A DNA stretch of 64,000 nucleotides from Galeopsis tetrahit (lineage: Eukaryota > Streptophyta > Magnoliopsida > Lamiales > Lamiaceae), in NCBI GenBank assembly GCA_963675135.1, contig OY776128.1, positions 70,066,670 through 70,130,669 on the forward strand, read 5' to 3'. Below the pieces are notes generated by a model. The model did no database searches. It saw nothing but the letters and a program-made list of their open reading frames with translations, and was not told the DNA's origin. Position 1 is the first letter of the stretch, and each line of letters begins with the position of its first letter. Below are positions 55,649-64,000 of this stretch, piece by piece. The translations under genes and the position numbers were made by a program.

Positions 55649-57408
55649 CCGATTTCAAATTTAGAAGTTTGGTTTCAACGCCCAAAAGATGTCGTAAAGA
55701 AATTGGTATATGGAGATTTGGACCTTGGTTGGACACTACAGTGGAATGTAGACAGGTAAGGGTATACACCCTCTGATTTTATTACTCGATTTGATTCACA
55801 TAATTAGCATAGGAGAAAATTCTTATAGTCCACTTGAAAGAAATTGTCTTGAAAGATCATATTTCTAGCATAGGAGAAAATTCTTATAGTCCACTTGAAA
55901 GAAATTGTCTTGAAAGATCATATTTCTTTCACGGTTGGATATTGCTCTTATTCCATTTTGTGTAATTATTTATTATTTGGGGTCAGAAACTAGCACTACT
56001 TTCATTTGATTATCATCGTTTACATTCTTTTTGCTGGGAGATGAAGATCTCATTATTGTCCACGACTCTCTTGACTATGGAGATTGTCGTTTATCTCTTG
56101 CAGTGAGTAATTTTCTTATGAGTGTAACCGAAATCTATGAATTCCTTCTATAATTTGAGCTCTTAAATTGGAGAAGTATAATATTTATCTTTTACTTCTT
56201 AGATCCCCAAGAATGTCATATTACTTGCACTTGGTCCTAAATTCATGAAAGAGAATGGTTTGAATCATGTGACATTCTCATCTGCTGATGGAGTTTTGGA
56301 AGCAGCTCCTGAGGTAACCAAAGAACGTTTATATATTTATCTACATAAAGATTAATGTGAATTCTGCTACAATAATTCATTTTTGGTTTGTTTCTTCTCT
56401 GATTCATTTTTCATTCCTGCATTTACCTTTATTTTTTCCTTATTTTCCTATTGGGTGATTGGGTGAGGGGCCTAGAGAATGGGGAGCAATATAGTGAATG
56501 TTAATTAATATATCTATATATATACATAAAATAATGTTCTACTACTGTAATTCCTTTTTAATTAATTTGTTTCTTCTCTGATTGATTTTTAATCCTCCCG
56601 TCCCTTTTTATTTCCTTATATTCTAATTTTCTGTTGCGTGTCCGGGCAAGGAGTAAATGTAAAAAAATGTTCTTAGAAAACTTGTGACATCTGAAATCTG
56701 CTACAACATATTTTCATCAATATGATAATAAAACCTTAATTTAAAATCACTTAGTATCATGGAGCATGGTTGCAATGCTTGTCTGGAATGTTGAACTCAG
56801 GGATTAAGAAAAATGAATTAAAATGTTAGAAGTTTACCTGCATCTGCATTTCTCATGTCATTCCATCCTATAAATGATGATTGCTTCTTTTATTTCTTTT
56901 AGATGGGGATAGTTGATGCTACTGTTGACCTGGGGAGTAGTGGAACTACATTGAGGGAGAATAATCTGAAAGAAATTGAAGGTGGTATCATCTTGGAAAG
57001 TAAGGTAAACTACATATATTTTTATTGAAATCTTATTAGCATGCAAAACTGAAATGTTAATTCTATTTTAGGATAGTCGATGGCCATGAATAGGAGTTAT
57101 GGCTGGATCAATCTCCTTTTAATTTAGAAGTTTGAACCCTTGTAGGCTAATGCTAATCTTTTCTTGCTTAGATATTGTTCTGATGGGCAGGTAATTGCTA
57201 ATATGAGGGGAAGCAGTGCAGAGGAAGTAGCCGAGTGAGTGTTAAACCAACCATCTTTATCTGGTTTGCAGGTTTGACTAACTTAGTTGGCCCAGTTTTT
57301 TGTAAGCGTGATGGAAAGGTTGTAGCAAATTATTTTGCTATAGTTATTTGTGTACCAAAAAAGGGCGTTACAAATTTGTTCAGCAAATAAGGATGGTGAG
57401 TACCCTTG
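55649..57408 (+). pseudogene. HISN1: ATP phosphoribosyltransferase (HISN1) pseudogene
   Basis: ATP phosphoribosyltransferase catalyses the first step of histidine synthesis in plastids. Recognisable exon pieces in order: 55649-55755 (SNLEVWFQRPKDVVKKL, GDLDLG), 56038-56102 (EDLIIVHDSLDYGDCRLSLA), 56203-56313 (GPKFMKENGL, ADGVLEAAPE), 56903-57004 (SSGTTLRENNLKEIEGG), 57191-57234 (NMRGSSAEEVAE) and about 57272-57390 (GPVFCKRDGKVVANYFAIVI). A deletion after GDLDLG shifts the frame, the segment between exons 2 and 3 is shortened, the last part is frameshifted, and neither the transit peptide and N-terminus nor the final exon was found. Splice sites still look good, so the gene decayed recently or is partly transcribed. 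Confidence 0.75.
55806..55927 (+). repeat. 61-bp tandem duplication in a HISN1 pseudogene intron
   Basis: Two consecutive, almost identical 61-bp copies start with AGCATAGGAGAAAATTCTTA at 55806 and 55867. Confidence 0.9.
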
Positions 57409-57732
57409 CTTTAAATTCGCTTTCTATCTGCGTATGCTCATGTATGTACAATTTAAGTTGGGCATTTATGGATCCTATTGAAACAATAATTGGATGGTGG
57501 CTTCTTTAGCTGATCAATTGTCTCTTTGTAGCAAATTATTTTGCTATAGTTATTTGTGTACCAAAAAAGGGTGTTACAAATTTGTTCAGCAAATAAGGAT
57601 GGTGAGTACCCTTGCTTTAAATTCGCTTTCTATCTGCGTATGCTCATGTATGTACAATTTAAGTTGGGCATTTATGGATCCTATTGAAACAATAATTGGA
57701 TGGTGGCTTCTTTAGCTGATGAATTGTCTCTT
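57321..57732 (+). repeat. 206-bp tandem duplication of the last HISN1 pseudogene exon
   Basis: Two adjacent 206-bp copies (57321-57526 and 57527-57732) start TGTAGCAAATTATTTTGC and differ at very few positions (for example GGGCGTTAC versus GGGTGTTAC). The coding piece ANYFAIVICVPKK is therefore present twice. Confidence 0.9.
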
Positions 57733-58466
57733 GTCCTTGGTTGAGATAATATTCTAGCATCAATAACTTTTTATAATGTTCAATTCTGAATTCTGAATCG
57801 GTATGTATATTGTGTTATTGCAGTTGTCTTATTTGTATCCTTTTATATAAAAGTCTTTTCTTAATTAGGTTGCTTCAATGGAAGTTCACTATCGTTTTCT
57901 TCGCCTTTGGAACCAGCAACTAAAGAGATGATTGAAAAAGTTTCACAATGGATTGAGATGAAACATACATTTTTTATGCAAGGAGATGTCACATCATGAA
58001 GGAAGATTTGGCTACTCCAAGAATTTGAATATTTGGTATAGGTAAGTTGTTGTATCCGTTAACCCCTTACTTTCTCTTTGTTATGTGTTCATTTCATTCG
58101 AGTTTCTAGAAGTTTTCTACAAAATGTTGGTAGTGTTGACATCATCAGTCTGCCTTGTGTTATCAAGATCATTTTGCAACCATTGCTTTGGGCAAATGCT
58201 TGCTCAGATTGGAAAGGATTACTATGATGCAACTTTTAATTTGTGTTTATGATTGTTACGTATAAGTAAATGCAAGGTTTTAGTAATCCGCTTAAAATAA
58301 GATGATGACTAAATTGAGAATCAAGAAGTGGTGGACACACTCTATGAATATTGCCATAAATTGGTCAATTTGAGTCGTTACTTTTTTATGTATCGTGTAG
58401 ATGGCTCTTAAGAATTATTCATCTCATCAAAATTTTGATTTCATTCGACCCACAAATTCAGGTATT
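57733..58466. other. Spacer left of the Athila-like element
   Basis: A stretch at about 57870-57960 reads SSSPLEPATKEMIEKVSQWI in one frame and may be a gene remnant, but I do not recognise it. Nothing else seen. Confidence 0.3.
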
Positions 58467-60205
58467 TGATACACGCGTTATGCAACACTAAATAAACAAC
58501 CGCAAGTATACGGTGTCTATTGTAGCGTGATAAGCACGAGGTCGATCCCACGAGAAGGTTAAAGCGTAAAAGGGTAGTTTGCTAGTCGAATTCTAAGTAG
58601 ACGTGATCGAAATTTTGAATATGAAGATTTACTCTAAAGTTACCTACCAAGTGTCACGAATAAGCAACAAAGAGCAAAGATAAAATCGATCAAATGGCAT
58701 ACAAGTTACAAAACGAAAGTAAAAATGGATGTAACTCAATTAAGAGAAGGTAGGTCCTAGAGCACATGCACTACTAATGAATCCATCTATGGTGAAATGC
58801 CTATTTAAATGGTGTTCATGCTTTGTCTATAAGATTGATCACAATATAATGAATTAAAAGTCCTTTCGATCCAAGTAATCCAAAGGAAATACTACACAAC
58901 CTAGTATCTCTACCTAAGTTGCACAATAAGACCCAATCAAGCCCCTAAGATCATCACACATCTTCCTAATCATTGATCATCTTTCAATCTCACAATAAAA
59001 TTAGGTCAAATGCTTGCAATCAATTAATCAAAATAGATTTCTCAACTTAATTCAACTAACTATGATCAACACATCACCATTGTACACATAATGACATGTT
59101 TTGCAACAAACACCAAGCATCCAAATAGAATTAAGCCACACAAACACCAATTAAACAAATACTAATCCATAGATATCATCAAAAGTATGTACAAGGCCCT
59201 AGAACCAAAAGTGTTCTAGCCAATCACCCACATGTTTGAATTACAAGAAAAATAAAGATCAAAGTAATAAAAACTGAAAATAAGAGAAAGCATAGACTGT
59301 GGTGAGGTGAGGAATTGAATTCCCAAGCTAGTGGCTCCTTCCTTGCATGAATTGGTGGTGAATTGAAGAAGATATGGCCCAAAACCTCCAAGTGTGTGTT
59401 AGTATGTGATGGAATTCTTGAGAGAGGGGTAAGATGGTGTGAAATTTAAGAAGTGGGGTATTTATAGTGTTGGGGTAGGGTTTGGGTGTGATATTTGCAA
59501 GTAGGTCCTTCAAAAATGGAGAAAACACGCGTTTGGCACCGAAATAGGAGTGGCCCGGCCGGGTGGGGAAGTGGCTCGGCCGGGCGGAAGTGATGGCCAA
59601 GCAAAATGAAAACAGGGGGTGTGTCGCCCGGCCGGGCGGGTGAAGTGGCCCGGCCAGGCCAATGTTTCGTATTTAGGAAGCAAGTTTGGGATGCTCGACC
59701 GCCCGGCCGGGCGAGTGATGCCGCTCGGTCGGGCCTTATCTTCGTAATGCCCAGAATTTTTGACCTCGATCGCCCGGCCGGGCGAGTGATGCCGCTCGGC
59801 CGGGCCAAACTTTCGTAAACTTGGCATGATTTTTGGGCTCGGTCGCCCGGCCGAGCGGGTGATGCTGCTCGGCCGGGCCAAACCTTCGTAAATGGCTCAT
59901 CTCTCGTTTTTGTCCTCCAACTTCGTCCCTCCGTTTCTTGAGCTTCCGACCTCCGATCGACTCGATTCTTTCGCCTATTCCACTCCATTTTCGAGCCGGA
60001 TCCAATGGTGCACTCCTCTTTTCGGTCCGATCACTTGTGGTTTGTGTTTTGCTCTAAATTCCATCGTTTTACCTACAAAACCAACAAAACACAACCTTTC
60101 TCTCATTTTGGCTCAAACAATCATATCTAATGCACAAATCAATGAAATCCACATCAAAATATACTCCACATGTGCTTATAAATCGTGTAAATTCCACCCG
60201 AATCA
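58467..60205 (-). repeat. 3' LTR of the Athila-like element
   Basis: 1739 bp between TGATACACGCG and CCCGAATCA on the plus strand, so TG...CA in both orientations. Next to it, at 60206-60219, lies the purine tract on the minus strand. The LTR includes a GC-rich minisatellite. The second LTR lies outside the window, so the limits rest on TG/CA and purine tract only. Confidence 0.65.
59545..59890. repeat. GC-rich minisatellite CGCCCGGCCGGGCG inside the LTR
   Basis: Five units of about 73 bp, each with the palindrome CCCGGCCGGG or a variant, followed by GTGATGCCGCTCGG and CGGGCC, and then an AT-richer spacer with TTTCGTAA. It stands out sharply against the AT-rich LTR. Confidence 0.85.
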
Positions 60206-61609
60206 AACCCCCCCAAACTTAAAATGTTGTTTGTCCTCAAACAACTAAGCACTTAAAGCAATGAGGGTGGAATGATCACAATGGAATATTCAATGCAAAT
60301 CACACATGCAAAGTAAGATGTAATGATATCTCTTTCTCCAAGTGCATTTCTCAATGAAAGTTATAGGCTCACTATTGTAATCCACATTCATAGATCAAAG
60401 AATGCACAAGTACACAACACATTGTGATGGGAAACATAATCCAAATGCTCAAGTCCTCTACTCACATGATGGAGTGTTTCTCTCAAACACACAAACAAAT
60501 TAAGGATATTAATGCACTCATCAACCAAGTCATGCTATGTAATCACCATATGCTTGCCCAACTTCTACTTTCTACACACACTCAAATGCTCAACAATGTG
60601 ATCAATAGGACTTAATCAAGGATGTAACATTGGCTCTTTGGATAAGGTAGGATGAATTTGGGAATTGTGACTCTTCTAGTGGGGGGCAAAGCTTGTTTTT
60701 GTACAATTTGTGCTTTCACTTTCACAACTTACAAACTTCATCCTCACTTTTCTTTTTCCATTCTTTTTCAAGCATTCATCACCTCATCTTTTGAACCATT
60801 TTTTTTTTCTTTCTTTTCAAGCTTTTGGGGCTCTTTGTCCCTCTTTTCTTTTCCTTGATTTTCTTTTCATCTTTCTCTTTTTTCTTTCAACTTTTCCAAT
60901 TTCTCCTTCCACCAAAGATGTTCATTCAAGCACATGTTTTCCACTTTGTCTTTTATCCCCCACTAGATATAGGAATTAAAAGGCTAAAAAAGGCTAAGTG
61001 GTTAACATTGTAGTTTGCCAAGAAAATGAGGAATTAAGCTCAAGGGGCTAACTACGGAAAATTACTTCGGTTTTGGGAAATTTTGGCTAAGTGACTCTTT
61101 TTAGAACAAGATGGCCTACATCACATCACATCATCTCACACAATCATGCTTTCAAACAAGAACTTGGGCAAGTTCTAGAATCACAAGCAATAACCTAGTT
61201 CACTCTCAAATGAACTAAACCGGATTACATGCTCGATTTAAGGCTCAATTCTCACCGGTTTACTCAATAGGACTCTCACATTCATCAAATGTCCCAAAAC
61301 AACAACATATCATGCATCCATGCTATCAAAGATCGAAAATATGAACACAATCATGATACTATATCTAACATCAATCATGCTTACATTCAAAGCAAATAAA
61401 CATCACCACAACTACTCAACAATGGATTCCAATGACTATTCATGCTCACATTTCACCAAATGTCCACTACCCAACATATGATCAAGACCAACTTAAACAA
61501 TCTAATGCATGTGAAAACCAAGTGTGCGTCGGTGCAAAATGTGACACAAGTAGAATGACGAACCGGTGCAAGGGTAACAATTAGTAGAAAAATAAAAGAA
61601 AAATAACTC
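60206..61609 (-). other. Non-coding region between pol and 3' LTR of the Athila-like element
   Basis: No long reading frame on the element strand. The position where Athila elements often carry an env-like gene is empty. T-rich run at 60770-60900. Confidence 0.6.
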
Positions 61610-61653
61610 CCCCAAACTTAGAATTTTACTATGTAAAAATTCTAAGTTTGGGG
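61610..61653. repeat. Perfect 18-bp-arm hairpin with purine-tract-like arms
   Basis: Left arm CCCCAAACTTAGAATTTT (61610-61627), loop of 8 bases, right arm AAAATTCTAAGTTTGGGG (61636-61653). On the element strand the structure lies about 260 bases after the pol stop, and its AAGTTTGGGG arm matches the start of the purine tract beside the LTR. Confidence 0.85.
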
Positions 61654-61915
61654 CTACAAATTGTTACCTCCCTCCTTGCACATCCAATGCTCTTCAAGAA
61701 TCACCATTGCATCACTTGCTTTCTTTTTCCAAAGTTGGCCTTGCTTCTTCTTCATTCTCCATGACAAGGTATCCACGATTCTCCTCATCCATACCTACAA
61801 AGAAACTAAGCTATCAACACTACTAAAGCAATAAAAACATAAAGCAATAAAACCTTGGGTTGCCTCCCAAGAAGCGCTATTTTTAACGTCCTATGCCGGA
61901 CGGTTGCTTCTTCTT

Positions 61916-63502
61916 TCAAGCCTCATCCAAACGAAGCGACTCCACCATTCGAAGTTGCTCGTTTCCAAAGTAATGCTTCACTCTTTGTCTGTTCACCACA
62001 AAAGTCGTTCCATCCTTACCAATAAGCTCCACATTACCCATGGGCGTCACATTTTTAATCACAAAGGGCCCCGACCACTTTGACTTCAATTTGCCCGGAA
62101 ATAACCTTAACCTTGAGTTGAACAATAGGATTTGTTCTCCAACTTGAAACTCTCTTCTTTCAATCATCTTGTCATGAAATCTCTTGGCTCTTTCTTTGTG
62201 AATCTTAGAATTCTCAAAGGCTCCATTCCTAAATTCATCAAGCTCATTAAGCATCATCTTCCTTCTTTCTCCGGATGCCTTAAAATCAAGATTCAACTCA
62301 TTGATGGCCCAACGAGTTCTCAACTCCACTTCCACGGGTAGATGGCAAGATTTACCATACACAAGTTGGTAAGGAGATGTGCCCAAAGGTGTCTTATAGG
62401 CCGTTCGATATGCCCAAAGAGCATCATCCAACTTGGTAGCCCAATCCTTCCTCTTTAACCCAACGGTTTTCTCCAAGATTTGCTTCACCTCTCGATTAGC
62501 AAGCTCCGTTTGCCCATTAGCTTGGGGATGATATGGTGTGGTCACCCTATGCTTTACTCCATACTTTGTCAAAAGTTGGTCAAGCCATCGGTTGCAAAAG
62601 TGTGAACCACCATCACTCACTAATGCTCTTGGAGTACCAAAACGAGTAAAAATATTCTTCCTCAAAAAATTTAGGACCACCTTGGCATCATTTGTAGTGG
62701 TTGGAATGGCCTCAATCCACCTAGAGACATAATCAATAGCCAATAGGATGTAAGAAAATCCATGAGAAGTGGGGAATGGTCCCATGAAATCAATCCCCCA
62801 TACATCAAAAAGCTCCACCTCAATTACATTCTTAATAGGCATCTCATGCCTCTTTGAGATATTTCCCATCCTTTGGCACTTGTCACACTTCTTCACAAAA
62901 GCTACACAATCCCTAAAAATGGATGGCCAATAGAAACCACTTTGAAGAACCTTGTGAACCGTCCTATTTGCTCCAAAATGACCTCCATAAGGAGATGAAT
63001 GGCACTCTTCAATCACTTTCTCCCACTCATCTTCCCCTAAGCACCTTCTCATAACCATATCCGAACACCATCTATAAAGAAACGGATCCTCCCAAACGTA
63101 GAACTTAACATCATGATAAAATTTCTTCCTTTGATGGAATGAGAGGTTTGGTGGTGGTGTTCCGGTGGCTATGTAGTTCACAAAATTGGCGAACCATGGA
63201 CATGTTTCTTTGATGGCAAGGAGTTGCTCATCGGGAAACCACTCTTTAATAGGGACTTGGATGTCCTTTTCCTCCACATTCTCAAGCCTTGAGAGGTGGT
63301 CCGCTACCACATTTTCACATCCTTTTCTATCCCTTATCTCCACGTCGAACTCTTGCAAAAGAAGTACCCAACGTATCAACCTTGGTTTGGCCTCTTTCTT
63401 CTCAATCAAATACTTGAGAGCCGTGTGATCCGTGTACACGATAGTTTTGGCTCCAACCAAATAAGCTCTAAACTTGTCGAAACTATACACTACGGCTAGC
63501 AT
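61916..63502 (-). pseudogene. Athila-like pol: RNase H end and integrase
   Basis: 528 codons. Residues 1-75 are the end of RNase H (YTDHTALKYL, ADHLSRL). Integrase follows: zinc finger with His168, His175, Cys206 and Cys209, catalytic core with Asp238, Asp297 and Glu333, and a GPF motif near the C-terminus. All catalytic residues are present. The upstream frame is joined by a single-base shift in a G run near 63500, so the pol polyprotein is interrupted; the start given here is only the first ATG after that break. Confidence 0.8.
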
Positions 63503-63986
63503 CCCCTTTATCCGTTGTGGTGTAGTTCCTTTGAGCCGGATTCAAAGTTTTGCTTGCATAGTAAATCACACGAAAGATCTTATCTCTCTTTTGACCCAAA
63601 GCTACTCCAATAGCATAGTCACTAGCGTCACACATAATCTCAAATGGTTGACTCCAATCGGGTATTACCAACACGGGAGCTTTAATCAAGGCCTCCTTCA
63701 AAATCTCAAACGACTTCACGCATTCTTCACTAAAAATGAAGGTGGCCCCCTTTTCCAACAATGCACACATAGGCTTGGCTATCTTTGAAAAGTCCTTAAT
63801 GAATCTTCTATAAAAACCGGCATGTCCAAGGAAGCTCCTAACCGCCTTCTCATTAGTTGGTGGGGGTAATCTTTCAATAGCCACTATCTTTGCTCTATCC
63901 ACCTCAAGCCCTTTTGCCGAAACCTTGTGCCCAAGCACAATCCCTTCCTTCACCATGAAGTGGCATTTCTCCCAATTAAGCACCAA
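63483..63986 (-). pseudogene. Athila-like pol: end of reverse transcriptase and start of RNase H
   Basis: Reverse transcriptase thumb and connection region (LGHKVSAKGLEVD, SFLGHAGFYRRFIKDFSKIA) followed by the RNase H start (CDASDYAIGVALGQ). The reading frame runs out after NYTTTDKG at the frameshift near 63500 and overlaps the next frame by 20 bases. The catalytic part of reverse transcriptase and everything upstream lie beyond the window edge. Confidence 0.75.
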
Positions 63987-64000
63987 GTTGGTATCTATAC

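Larger units (their letters stand above)
58467..64000 (-). mobile_element. Athila-like Ty3/gypsy retrotransposon, 3' part
   Basis: From right to left: pol (reverse transcriptase end, RNase H, integrase), a 1.7-kb non-coding stretch, a purine tract AAGTTTGGGGGGG, and the 3' LTR. The order is that of a Ty3/gypsy element, and the integrase (VELFDVWGIDFMGPFP) matches the Athila group as I know it. GTATT at 58462-58466 would be the target duplication; its partner lies outside the window. An Athila env-like reading frame is not present between pol and LTR. Confidence 0.8.

Noticed and set aside
59606..60005. Several Pro/Arg/Gly-rich frames on both strands near 59.6-60.0 kb
   Set aside because: They are produced by the GC-rich minisatellite in the LTR, open in several frames at once.

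Overview
This window reads as nuclear DNA of a flowering plant, most likely a eudicot. It is AT-rich, its genes are split by GT-AG introns, and it is dominated by plant-type mobile elements: CACTA, Mutator-like, hAT and Stowaway elements, a tRNA-derived SINE, a LINE fragment, and Copia and Ty3/gypsy LTR elements. Without searches I cannot name the species. No bacterial, organellar or CRISPR features were seen.

Layout. 1-6.2 kb: the end of a CACTA element (1-756), two Mutator-like elements with perfect 9-bp target duplications (1334-2311 and 2595-3689), and a three-level nest of small transposons (4374-5040). 6.7-42.9 kb: a tandem array of about 1.86-kb units bounded by a duplicated flank (about 6.74-7.33 and 42.2-42.9 kb). 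Each unit holds two copies, on the minus strand, of what looks like a two-exon gene for a small secreted peptide of about 87 residues. Four units, hence eight gene copies, can be recognised. Unit 2 has been blown up from 1.9 kb to more than 28 kb by insertions: a hAT element (9668-11017), a block from 11.4 to 33.15 kb bounded by two direct copies of one repeat, and a solo LTR (33820-37563) that itself holds two Mutator-like elements.

Inside the 11.4-33.15 kb block is the most striking object: a multimeric Copia derivative at 18691-29424. It has five 283-bp LTRs alternating with four internal regions (period 2620 bp), and one 5-bp target duplication (ATCAG) flanks the whole array. Each internal region encodes only reverse transcriptase and RNase H; gag, protease and integrase are absent. 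The four predicted proteins are identical.

47.6-54.4 kb: the only clearly intact conventional genes, two tandem eight-exon genes for phosphoinositide-specific phospholipase C (589 and 587 residues) with all catalytic residues present. A stretch at about 3.9 kb resembles the spacer between them, which suggests the cluster once continued to the left. 55.6-57.7 kb: a decayed copy of the histidine-biosynthesis gene HISN1 (ATP phosphoribosyltransferase). 58.47 kb to the window end: an Athila-like Ty3/gypsy element on the minus strand, comprising the 3' LTR, a non-coding stretch with a strong hairpin, and the integrase to reverse transcriptase part of pol, broken by a frameshift; it continues past the right edge.

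Likely order of events, inferred from nesting: tandem PLC cluster, then peptide-gene array in its spacer, then insertion of DNA transposons and LTR elements into unit 2, and most recently expansion of the Copia derivative into a four-fold array.
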